From an uncultured Dysgonomonas sp. (lineage in GTDB: Bacteria; Bacteroidota; Bacteroidia; Bacteroidales; Dysgonomonadaceae): DNA of 13,432 bases. Each line of letters opens with the position of its first letter. The first letter of the stretch is position 1. Below, piece by piece: positions 6,550 to 13,432 of this stretch. The notes beneath the pieces are model-generated. The model made no database searches. It was given only the letters and a program-made list of their open reading frames with translations, and was not told the DNA's origin. The translations under genes and the position numbers were made by a program. Where the stretch lies: contig CALNCC010000069.1 of assembly GCA_937875275.1 (NCBI GenBank), positions 1-13,432 on the forward strand, given 5' to 3'.

Positions 6550-7884
6550 TCAGTTGTCAGGATATTCGAATCCGAGCTTACTTAATCCGTTTTGCACATC
6601 GGGGTGGCTCATAAACAAATCCCACAGTAGCCCCGAACGATGATTTTCAATCATCACAGCAGTTGTTCCCTGATCTATTGCAAGATATCGGCGAGGATAC
6701 CAACTGTGTGTTTGGCTAAAGGCATCATAGAAACCAAATTTCCCCCACACTTCGTTTTTCGTTTCGTACAGATATCTCATTACCGCCATCGACTCCTCGG
6801 GGGTATATACTATCGACGACAAAGATGCGGTGGGAGTGATTACTCCACAGTCGCTATTTTCATTCGGAGCATGAGCCGCATATCCGTCTACGGAATAGCT
6901 AGCCGTCAATCCCCAACAGCTTTCCCCATATCCTTTATATTCTTTCGGATTACGAATACAATATGCACGATTGGCTAATGTGTAATTTTTCATTTCCTCA
7001 AGATAATCGGTATACTGATCCCTTAGCCCGTTTGGATTTAATCCGAGAAAAGAGTAGTGTGCCCAAAACAACGGTCCGCTATCAGAACCTTGATATCTCA
7101 AATTAAGACGGACTCCTTCTGTTTCGTGCCGATCGGAAATCGCCCCCGATTCGCACCAACCTTTTTCATATACCTCTTTCGATATACTGTGAGTCGGAGA
7201 AGCTGCGGCAAGCACATACATGATCAAGCATTCGTTAAACCCTCTGACCGGAAAGTTCATTTTCCATCCATAGTCGGGACTCCAATGCCAGTACAGAACA
7301 TCTTGCCCATTTCTATACCAATCCCAATCTACGTTTCTCCATATCTGATCTACGCGGGCAGACAGAGCTCGTTCTTCCTCTGTCCCATCCACGTAGTATT
7401 GATGTAAAGCTAATAAGCCTTGAATAAGGAATGCGGTCTCGACAAGATCACCACCATTGTCTTTCTGGCTAAAGGCTTTCACCCGTCCGCTTTTACCTTC
7501 CCACCAATGCGGAAAAGCTCCATGAAAGTTATCGGCTGTTTCGACGAATGAAACAATTTTATTCAACCGTTCAAATCCATCTTTTTTTGTAATATACTCC
7601 CTTTCTATGGCAGCGATGATCGCCATCACACCAAAACCGCTTCCACCCGATGTTATAATTGTATTTTCCGAAATCAGGTCTTCTTCATCTACATGATATC
7701 GTTCCCGTGCCATTCCGCTATTCACTTCGGCTCCATCCAGAAAATAATTAGACGTACGTCTCTGCACACTATCGAGCAGCGCCTCGTCAGAGATTGCGAC
7801 CCGATCTGTTTCTACATGCTGTTTGTTACAGCTCGAGAAAAGGATAAGACCCGATATACACAAATATGAAACGATTTTAATCAT
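6550..7884 (-). CDS. GH144/glycoamylase-family lipoprotein (beta-1,2-glucanase type)
   Basis: 444 residues. MIKIVSYLCISGLILFSSC is a lipoprotein signal with Cys19 as the lipidation site, so the enzyme is anchored in the envelope. The body matches the (alpha/alpha) glycoamylase-like fold of GH144: SGGSGFGVMAII (79-90), HGAFPHWWEG (121-130), DNGGDLVETAFL (142-153), YWHWSPDYGW (198-207), RGFNECL (214-220), GPLFWAHYSFLGL (270-282) and ITPTASLSS (349-357). Glu149 and Glu218 lie in the best conserved motifs and are candidate catalytic acids. Characterised GH144 members cleave beta-1,2-glucan; a Parabacteroides member releases sophorose. It is the last gene of the nag operon, 9 bases after nagB, so an amino-sugar-containing substrate is also conceivable. 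No SusC/SusD pair is adjacent. Confidence 0.85.
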   Translation of the reverse strand: MIKIVSYLCISGLILFSSCNKQHVETDRVAISDEALLDSVQRRTSNYFLDGAEVNSGMARERYHVDEEDLISENTIITSGGSGFGVMAIIAAIEREYITKKDGFERLNKIVSFVETADNFHGAFPHWWEGKSGRVKAFSQKDNGGDLVETAFLIQGLLALHQYYVDGTEEERALSARVDQIWRNVDWDWYRNGQDVLYWHWSPDYGWKMNFPVRGFNECLIMYVLAAASPTHSISKEVYEKGWCESGAISDRHETEGVRLNLRYQGSDSGPLFWAHYSFLGLNPNGLRDQYTDYLEEMKNYTLANRAYCIRNPKEYKGYGESCWGLTASYSVDGYAAHAPNENSDCGVITPTASLSSIVYTPEESMAVMRYLYETKNEVWGKFGFYDAFSQTHSWYPRRYLAIDQGTTAVMIENHRSGLLWDLFMSHPDVQNGLSKLGFEYPDN

Positions 7885-7893
7885 TCGGAGCTA

Positions 7894-8703
7894 TTACAGT
7901 AAGCTGTTAGGGTCAGTCGACTCTCGCTCTATATCTTTGAAATACTTGTATGTTCCCACCAACAGTTCGTCAGTAGCACCTTCGTCGCATACGATGGTTG
8001 CTTTGGGGTGCATCTGCAAAGCCGTAATAGTCCATTTGTGATTGACCGCACCTTCCACAACCTGAGCCAAAGCTCGTGCTTTGTTACGCCCATTAGCCAT
8101 GATCAAGATTTCTTTTGCATCTAAGATCGTCCCTACACCTACGGTCAGCGATTGGGTAGGCACAAAAGAGATGTCATTATTGAAAAAACGGGCATTGGCA
8201 TGTATTGTGTCAGTCGTCAGCGTCTTCACTCTGGTGCGCGATTGCAGGGATGAACATGGTTCGTTGAACGCTATGTGTCCATCTGCCCCTATTCCACCTA
8301 AGAACAGATCAATACCTCCTACCGATTTCATTTTACGTTCATATTCCTCACACTCTTTTTCGACATCGACAGCCATACCGTTCAGTATATTCACATTTTT
8401 TTCTTGAATGTCAATGTGGCTAAAGAAATTATTCCACATGAAGTAGTGATAACTTTCGGAATGCGTTTTCTCCAAACCTATATATTCGTCCATATTGAAT
8501 GTTATCACATTCTTAAACGATATGCGTCCTGCCTTATAGTGATCGATCAATGCCCGATACATACCCATTGGAGACGATCCGGTGGGTAATCCCAATACAA
8601 ATGGTTTCTCTTCGGTCGGCGCAGCTTCTCTCACTTTCTTCACTACATAGTTTGCCGCCCATTGCGAAAGCTGCTCATAGTCTGATTGTATTATAACTCT
8701 CAT
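7894..8703 (-). CDS. nagB: Glucosamine-6-phosphate deaminase
   Basis: 269 residues, close to the E. coli enzyme (266). It converts glucosamine-6-phosphate to fructose-6-phosphate and ammonia in the cytoplasm. All catalytic residues are present at the same numbering as in E. coli: Asp72 in FNMDEYIGL (69-77), Asp141 and His143 in GIGADGHIAFNEP (137-149), and Glu148. The phosphate-binding loop GLPTGSSPMGMY (38-49) is intact, and SRTR (155-158) follows. It lies 18 bases downstream of the large NagB-like/LmbE fusion and 9 bases upstream of the GH144-like gene, so the three genes are very probably one transcript. Confidence 0.96.
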   Translation of the reverse strand: MRVIIQSDYEQLSQWAANYVVKKVREAAPTEEKPFVLGLPTGSSPMGMYRALIDHYKAGRISFKNVITFNMDEYIGLEKTHSESYHYFMWNNFFSHIDIQEKNVNILNGMAVDVEKECEEYERKMKSVGGIDLFLGGIGADGHIAFNEPCSSLQSRTRVKTLTTDTIHANARFFNNDISFVPTQSLTVGVGTILDAKEILIMANGRNKARALAQVVEGAVNHKWTITALQMHPKATIVCDEGATDELLVGTYKYFKDIERESTDPNSLL

Positions 8704-8721
8704 AAAATAAGTATCTTTTTT

Positions 8722-10704
8722 TTAAAAAGTTTTGTATTCAACAAATGCCTCTATCGCCTCATAACTTGCCAAACCTAACTGGCGATACATGTCTGCTGTC
8801 GCACGATTACGATCTTCCGATCGTTGCCAGAACAAGCGTTCGTCTGTTCCGAGAAACGGCGCACTCTCCATCTGCGACTGATGTCTCAATATCGCATTGC
8901 GTTTTGCTCTCAACTCTTCGGGCGAAATAGGCACAGCCATTTCTATATGGTCTATCTCCCACTCTTGCCATGCACCGCGATACATCCATATGCGGCAGTC
9001 GGCAAACCACTCTTCGTCTTTCAGTTCGTCGATGGCGGCAAGTGCAGCATCGAGACACACCTTGTGTGTTCCGTGCGGGTCGGCAAGGTCTCCGGCTACA
9101 AATATCTGATTTGGTTGTATTCTTTGCAGATATTCTTTTACGATCTCCACATCAGTCTCCGATATCGGATTCTTCTTGATACGCCCTGTTTCATAGAATG
9201 GCAGATCGAGAAACGATACCTTATCGGGACACAAACCGATGTATCTGTCGGCAGCAAGTGCCTCTTGTCTTCTTATGTGCGCTTTCAGGAACAAAACGTC
9301 GGGAGTATCTATATCGTCAGGACACTTGTCATGTAACAAAAAATGAAGGACTTCTTTTGCCTTGTATTCTAATGTCAGATTCTGTGGATCGTAATGTTTA
9401 CGCATATCTTCGAGAAGAGACATATATCTCGTAACCTCTTCGTCTCCCACAGCTATATTGCCCGATGTCTGATACGCCACATGCACATCATGTTTCTGAT
9501 CGACCAATCGCTTGAATGTACCTCCCATCGATATCACATCATCGTCGGGATGAGGACTAAAAATCACGACCTTCTTCGGATACGGTTTTGCTCTTTCGGG
9601 TCTGTTACTGTCATCAGCATTGGGTTTTCCTCCCGGCCAACCGGTTATGGTATGCTGTAAATCATTAAACACCATTATATTTACATTATACGCCGACCCA
9701 TACAACGACAACAGTTCTTCAAGGCCATTGTCCTGATAATCTTTGTTTGTCAATTTCAGTATCGGCTTGTCCAATTTTTGGCACAGCCACACGATAGCTC
9801 TTCTGATCAGTTTATTGTTCCAATCACAATTGGTAACAAGCCAAGGTTTATTTACTCGGGTGAGATCGTAGGCGGCATTCAGATCGGCATATATTTCTGC
9901 GTTCTGATGATTTTGCAGGCACGATGCCGGAACCGAATCGGTCAGTGCTCCTTCTACAATATTCAGAATACCGGTCGCCTTGTCTTCTCCCCATGCGGCA
10001 AGGATTATTTCCTTTGCTCTCATTATTGTAGATATCCCTATCGTGATAGCACTCGACGGCACTTTATCTATCGACTCAAACACCTTGATGGCTTCTTCCT
10101 TCGACTGCGAGTCTAACAACACAAGGCGTGTCTGCGAACTCATGCTCGAACCCGCAATATTCAACCCTATATTTCCGGCCTTACCTAATCCTAACAACAA
10201 GAAATCAATATCTTTCAGGCGGCGTATTTCGTCTTCATATCCTTTACAATAATTGAGCACCTCGCCCTTAGACACAAGCCCATCAGGAGATAGAATATTC
10301 TGAGGCTCGATATCTATGTGGTCTGTCAGAGACTCTTTCAGTATCTTCAGATTACTGTTAGACTGTGCCTGTAAAGGATAGAACTCGTATGTATTTACAA
10401 TAATAACATTACTGAAACTCAGCCCTTCTTCTTTGTGCAAACGAATCAGCTCCAAATAGATGCTCTGAGGCGTATGCCCACCCGTCAAACCCAAAACAAA
10501 GTGTTTCTTCAGGCTTTGGGATTTTCGTATCTTAACTGCTAATTTTTCGGCTATTGCAACAGCACCTTCTTCCATCGACTCAAAAATCTGAGTCGGTATT
10601 TTTTCGTATCGTGTCTGAGCCGATAGGTCGAACTCATTATCGGGGCGATAGTATCGTTTAGGAACCCTATCCAAGACTATCTGTGAACTTAAATTTAATT
10701 TCAT
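8722..10704 (-). CDS. Degenerate NagB-like domain fused to LmbE/PIG-L deacetylase
   Basis: 660 residues from the ATG at 10704; the frame is open to 10827, but MKLNLSSQ is the start I recall for this Bacteroidota family. Residues about 35-290 are NagB-like, with the sugar-phosphate loop GLTGGHTPQSIY (72-83). The catalytic residues are replaced: Tyr106 for Asp72, Ala176 for Asp141, Asn178 for His143 and Ile183 for Glu148. Residues about 375-660 are an LmbE/PIG-L de-N-acetylase with the zinc motifs SPHPDDD (383-389) and DPHGTHK (542-548). The linker about 285-375 contains WPGGKPNADD. Likely role: de-N-acetylation of a GlcNAc-type metabolite, with the dead deaminase domain binding the sugar phosphate. 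Databases often label such proteins simply as NagB; that activity looks unlikely. It is the first gene of the operon. Confidence 0.85.
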   Translation of the reverse strand: MKLNLSSQIVLDRVPKRYYRPDNEFDLSAQTRYEKIPTQIFESMEEGAVAIAEKLAVKIRKSQSLKKHFVLGLTGGHTPQSIYLELIRLHKEEGLSFSNVIIVNTYEFYPLQAQSNSNLKILKESLTDHIDIEPQNILSPDGLVSKGEVLNYCKGYEDEIRRLKDIDFLLLGLGKAGNIGLNIAGSSMSSQTRLVLLDSQSKEEAIKVFESIDKVPSSAITIGISTIMRAKEIILAAWGEDKATGILNIVEGALTDSVPASCLQNHQNAEIYADLNAAYDLTRVNKPWLVTNCDWNNKLIRRAIVWLCQKLDKPILKLTNKDYQDNGLEELLSLYGSAYNVNIMVFNDLQHTITGWPGGKPNADDSNRPERAKPYPKKVVIFSPHPDDDVISMGGTFKRLVDQKHDVHVAYQTSGNIAVGDEEVTRYMSLLEDMRKHYDPQNLTLEYKAKEVLHFLLHDKCPDDIDTPDVLFLKAHIRRQEALAADRYIGLCPDKVSFLDLPFYETGRIKKNPISETDVEIVKEYLQRIQPNQIFVAGDLADPHGTHKVCLDAALAAIDELKDEEWFADCRIWMYRGAWQEWEIDHIEMAVPISPEELRAKRNAILRHQSQMESAPFLGTDERLFWQRSEDRNRATADMYRQLGLASYEAIEAFVEYKTF

Positions 10705-10709
10705 ATTTT

Positions 10710-10721
10710 CATATATTTGGT
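10710..10721. repeat. 12-mer copy next to the fusion-gene start
   Basis: CATATATTTGGT here differs at one base from CAAATATTTGGT at 10803-10814. This copy is 5 bases upstream of the fusion gene's start codon, where a bound protein would block initiation of transcription or translation. AT-rich context makes chance a real possibility. Confidence 0.35.
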
Positions 10722-10799
10722 AATACAAAGGAATCGCTTTTATCGATGTTATAGAAATGTTTTTAGGTTTTTTAGACATTAATCTTTCTACCGCCCCTA

Positions 10800-10820
10800 T
10801 TGCAAATATTTGGTTTGCAA
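10800..10820. promoter_or_regulatory. Inverted repeat in the nag-dpp4 divergent region
   Basis: TTGCAAA - 7 bases - TTTGCAA is a perfect 7+7 inverted repeat. It also contains the 10-base palindrome CAAATATTTG (10803-10812). It lies about 95 bases before the nag operon start and about 108 bases before the peptidase start, a usual place for a dimeric repressor or activator. The regulator is not encoded in the window, so an operator role is inference. Confidence 0.4.
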
Positions 10821-10882
10821 AAAACACAATATCGCATTCTTATTCTTATCTCAAATTTAAGGTATAAAATCGTAAGATTAAC

Positions 10883-10890
10883 TATCTTTG
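10883..10890 (+). promoter_or_regulatory. -7 box of the dipeptidyl peptidase promoter
   Basis: TATCTTTG is a full TAnnTTTG match, 38 bases before the ATG at 10929, giving a leader of about 30 bases. No good TTG lies at the -33 spacing. Its position between the AT-rich upstream region and the chosen start supports the ATG at 10929 over the ATG at 10800, which lies upstream of this box. Confidence 0.5.
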
Positions 10891-10928
10891 TTTCTTATTA
10901 TGTCTTAAACACCCAATTTATACAACAA

Positions 10929-13088
10929 ATGAGCTTACTTAGAAACATTCTCTTAACAATCGGATTAATGATGTCTTCAACTGTTGTTCCGCAAGAATTA
11001 CCCCTTGGTCTTAACGACCTGATACCGGGAGGAAACAATTTCTATAAATACAGACCTGTCATGCCACGCCAAATGACATGGATAAACGGCAATCTGTCGA
11101 TGGTCAGGGGCGACACGCTCTATGCCGTACCGCTGAATGAGAAGCAAAAGCTGGCACCAATAACAACTCTTGCCGAGATAAATGCCGGACTGGACGTTGT
11201 AGACAGCAAAAAATTACGAGGATTCAACTACGCCGTAGCTCCGTCTGCCGATTCAGACATCTTGAGCTTTTGGGTTGATGGTAATGTTGTTCTATACAGC
11301 ATGACTACAAAAACGCAAATCGGTTCGTTCAGCCTGCCAAAGGAAAGTGCGAACAGAGATTATTGCGAAGCAAATCATACTTACGCATACACTAAAGAGA
11401 ACAACCTCTACATGATGGAAATAAACGGCGAGGAGGTTGCCGTTACCAATGAAGAGAATAAAGGAATCGTATATGGCACATCGGTTCATCGTGATGAGTT
11501 TGGAATCAACAAAGGGATTTTCTGGTCGCCCAACGGCAACCTGCTGGCTTTCTATCGCATGGACGAAACAATGGTTACCGACTATCCGCTGGTAAATGTA
11601 TCGGCACGTGTAGCCGAACTGAAAGCGATGAAATATCCGATGGCAGGGATGAAAAGCCACCACGTTACGGTTGGTGTATACAACCCCGAAACAAAGAGCA
11701 CAGTCTATCTGAAAACCGGAACACCGAAAGAGAAATTTCTGACAAACATAGCTTGGAGTCCCGACGAGAAAAGCATATACATCGCTGAGATCAATCGCGG
11801 GCAAGATACTTGCATGCTAAAGCAATATGATGTGCAAACGGGTAAATATGTAGCTACACTGTTTACCGAAACGCATCAGAAATATGTGGAACCGCAAAAA
11901 CCGATTTGCTTTCTGAAAAACGACCCGTCAAAATTCATTTGGGAGAGCCGCCGCGACGGGTACAATCATTTGTATCTGTACGACACTACCGGCAAATTGC
12001 TGAAACAAATAACCAATGGCAAATGGGAAGTGCTGAACGTTATAGGATTCGATGCTAAGGGCGAAGAGATATACTATACATCGAAGGAGGAAAGCCCAAT
12101 CGAAAATCACACATACAAGATAAATATCAAAAACGGCAAAAAGGTTAAGCTTACAAAAGAAGAAGGCGTGCACTCGCCGATGTTGAGCGGAGACGGAAAA
12201 TATCTGTGCGACACATACGCTTCGCAACACAATCCGGGTAAGATAGCTGTTACCGAAACAAAATCGAACAAAACATATATTTACCATACAGCCAAGAATC
12301 CGTTTAAGGATATTACCTTGCCGGAAGTTACGATAGGATCGTTGAAAGCCGCCGATGGAGAAACCGACCTTTATTACAGAATAGTGAAACCGTTAAACTT
12401 CGACCCGAACAAGAAATACCCTGTTGTGGTCTATGTATACGGTGGTCCTCATTCGCAAGGCATCAACAATGGCTGGATGGCAAATGCCGGAGGATGGGAC
12501 ATCTACATGGCAGAGAAAGGATATATCATATTCAACATGGACAATCGGGGAACAAGCAATCGAGGCATCGACTTTGAAAATGTTACACATCGCCAATTGG
12601 GTGTTACCGAAACACAAGACCAGATGGAAGGAGTCAAATATCTGAAATCGTTGCCTTACGTAGATGCCGACCGCATAGGTGTGCACGGATGGAGCTTTGG
12701 CGGATTCATGACACTGAATATGATGTTGAGACACCCTGAGACTTTCAAGGTGGGTGTTGCCGGAGGGCCTGTTACCGATTGGAAATATTATGAAGTAATG
12801 TACGGAGAACGATATATGGACTCTCCGCAAGAGAACCCCGAAGGATACAAAAACACAAGCATGGTAGACCGTGCCGGAGACCTGAAAGGACGCTTGCTGA
12901 TGATACACGGAGACGAAGATCCGGTGGTACTTTTGCAACACAATCTGATGTTCCAAAAGGCAGCCATAAATGCCGGAACTCATCCCGACCTGTTCATCTA
13001 TCCGGGACACGGGCACAATATGATAGGACGCGACAGAGTGCATTTGCACGAACATATTACGCGTTATTTTGATGATTTTTTGAAGTAA
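10929..13088 (+). CDS. dpp4: S9 family peptidase, dipeptidyl-peptidase IV type
   Basis: 719 residues from the ATG at 10929, which gives a signal-peptide-like N-terminus (about 1-22) and agrees with the roughly 720-residue DPP IV of Bacteroidales such as Porphyromonas. Residues about 50-470 form the beta-propeller; HRDEFGINKGIFWSP (187-201) is where DPP IV has the Glu pair that holds the substrate N-terminus. The alpha/beta hydrolase domain (about 480-719) carries Ser589 in GWSFGG (587-592), Asp664 in HGDEDPV and His694 in GHGHN. GGP (505-507) and NRGTSNRG (539-546) are typical S9B motifs. It removes N-terminal dipeptides, mainly Xaa-Pro or Xaa-Ala, in the periplasm. A queD-like gene follows after 9 bases. 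Confidence 0.92.
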   Translation: MSLLRNILLTIGLMMSSTVVPQELPLGLNDLIPGGNNFYKYRPVMPRQMTWINGNLSMVRGDTLYAVPLNEKQKLAPITTLAEINAGLDVVDSKKLRGFNYAVAPSADSDILSFWVDGNVVLYSMTTKTQIGSFSLPKESANRDYCEANHTYAYTKENNLYMMEINGEEVAVTNEENKGIVYGTSVHRDEFGINKGIFWSPNGNLLAFYRMDETMVTDYPLVNVSARVAELKAMKYPMAGMKSHHVTVGVYNPETKSTVYLKTGTPKEKFLTNIAWSPDEKSIYIAEINRGQDTCMLKQYDVQTGKYVATLFTETHQKYVEPQKPICFLKNDPSKFIWESRRDGYNHLYLYDTTGKLLKQITNGKWEVLNVIGFDAKGEEIYYTSKEESPIENHTYKINIKNGKKVKLTKEEGVHSPMLSGDGKYLCDTYASQHNPGKIAVTETKSNKTYIYHTAKNPFKDITLPEVTIGSLKAADGETDLYYRIVKPLNFDPNKKYPVVVYVYGGPHSQGINNGWMANAGGWDIYMAEKGYIIFNMDNRGTSNRGIDFENVTHRQLGVTETQDQMEGVKYLKSLPYVDADRIGVHGWSFGGFMTLNMMLRHPETFKVGVAGGPVTDWKYYEVMYGERYMDSPQENPEGYKNTSMVDRAGDLKGRLLMIHGDEDPVVLLQHNLMFQKAAINAGTHPDLFIYPGHGHNMIGRDRVHLHEHITRYFDDFLK

Positions 13089-13097
13089 TAATCAGAC

Positions 13098-13432
13098 ATG
13101 TATAAAATAAGTAAAGAATTTGCCTTCTCGGCATCGCACATTTTATCAGGATTACCTGCCGATCATCCTTGTAGCCGACTGCACGGGCACAACTATGTGG
13201 TCAAGGTATTTTTGAAATCAGAAACATTGAACGATGTGGGATTTGTGCGCGATTACAGAGCATTGGATGTTGTGAAAAAATATATCGACGACAACCTCGA
13301 CCATCGCCATCTCAACGAACTGTTCACGTTCAATCCATCGGCAGAAAATATGGCGAAATATCTGTATGAAAAGTTCACGACCGATGTTCCCGAGCTGTAT
13401 GCCGTAGAGGTATCGGAAACACCGAAAACATC
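13098..13432 (+). CDS. queD: QueD/6-pyruvoyl-tetrahydropterin synthase family (3' truncated by window)
   Basis: 111 codons are visible from the ATG at 13098; the gene continues past the right edge. FSASH (10-14) and LHGHNY (28-33) supply the three zinc histidines (His14, His29, His31), and Cys25 is the catalytic cysteine position. DYRAL and NLDHRHLNE are the family's central motif with the Asp/His pair. The family makes 6-carboxy-5,6,7,8-tetrahydropterin from dihydroneopterin triphosphate for queuosine and other 7-deazapurines (QueD), or 6-pyruvoyl-tetrahydropterin. QueD is the likelier role in a bacterium. It begins 9 bases after the peptidase stop and is probably co-transcribed, without an obvious functional link. 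Confidence 0.9.
   Translation, partial: MYKISKEFAFSASHILSGLPADHPCSRLHGHNYVVKVFLKSETLNDVGFVRDYRALDVVKKYIDDNLDHRHLNELFTFNPSAENMAKYLYEKFTTDVPELYAVEVSETPKT

Noticed and set aside
8824..9336. Open frame on the plus strand inside the LmbE domain (about 170 codons)
   Set aside because: It is antisense to conserved deacetylase sequence, and its product is compositionally odd and resembles no family I know.
10726..10733. TTCCTTTG on the minus strand as a -7 box for the nag operon
   Set aside because: The second-position A is lost, no TTG lies about 20 bases upstream, and the leader would be only about 15 bases. Too weak to list as a promoter.
10705..10827. N-terminal extension of the NagB-like/LmbE fusion to ATGs at 10779 or 10827
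   Set aside because: The family start I recall is MKxNLSSQ, as at 10704. The extension is low-complexity and Lys/Ile-rich and overlaps the intergenic repeats. The 10779 start cannot be fully excluded.
10800..10928. N-terminal extension of the dipeptidyl peptidase to an ATG at 10800
   Set aside because: It would bury the signal peptide and lies upstream of the -7 box at 10883-10890.
12393..13055. Long open frame antisense to the peptidase gene (about 220 codons)
   Set aside because: The opposite strand holds a complete S9 catalytic domain with its triad. The antisense product is rich in Cys/His/Val as expected of a shadow frame and has no recognisable motif.
1..13432. tRNA, rRNA, CRISPR, insertion sequence, integrase or toxin-antitoxin content
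   Set aside because: I read both strands for these and found no cloverleaf, regular spaced repeat, transposase motif or terminal repeats. Coding fills nearly all of the window.

Overview
The window looks like chromosomal DNA of a Bacteroidota member, most likely order Bacteroidales (Dysgonomonas, Parabacteroides or Bacteroides relatives). This is inferred from several things. The -7 boxes have the form TAnnTTTG. Leaders are AT-rich with no clear Shine-Dalgarno sequence. The lipoproteins and the small outer-membrane barrel are of Bacteroidota style. The window also carries the large NagB-like/LmbE fusion that I recall as typical of this phylum. I see no tRNA, rRNA, CRISPR array, insertion sequence or phage gene. 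Gene density is high, and the longest gene-free stretch is about 220 bases.

Left block (1-2967, all minus strand). The first item is the 5' end of a small zinc-ribbon protein (PhnA/YjdM type), with a good promoter. Next is a secreted PI-PLC-like/GDPD phosphodiesterase, which lies downstream of a Tat-signal FAD oxidoreductase of the sulfide:quinone oxidoreductase family. Last comes a small outer-membrane beta-barrel protein with a strong strand-specific terminator. A divergent promoter region with two facing -7 boxes separates the barrel gene from the next block.

Middle block (3117-6539, plus strand). This is a tightly packed run: lrgA and lrgB (overlapping by 4 bases), an unrecognised small lipoprotein, and uup (an ABC-F ATPase with the Uup coiled-coil tail). 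It converges on the next block with only 10 bases between stop codons.

Amino-sugar block (10704-6550, minus strand). A three-gene operon encodes (i) a fusion of a catalytically degenerate NagB-like domain with an apparently intact LmbE/PIG-L deacetylase domain, (ii) a canonical glucosamine-6-phosphate deaminase NagB, and (iii) a lipoprotein of the GH144/glycoamylase family (beta-1,2-glucanase type). The layout suggests that an exported glycoside hydrolase is coupled to cytoplasmic de-N-acetylation and deamination. The substrate cannot be read from the sequence.

Right block (10929-13432, plus strand). A secreted S9 peptidase of dipeptidyl-peptidase-IV type is followed 9 bases later by the 5' part of a QueD/6-pyruvoyl-tetrahydropterin-synthase family gene, which runs off the window. 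The divergent region between this block and the amino-sugar operon holds a 7+7 inverted repeat and a near-identical 12-mer that could be operators.

Nothing here is clearly a new defence or mobile system. The items most worth following up are the pseudo-deaminase/deacetylase fusion and its operon partners.
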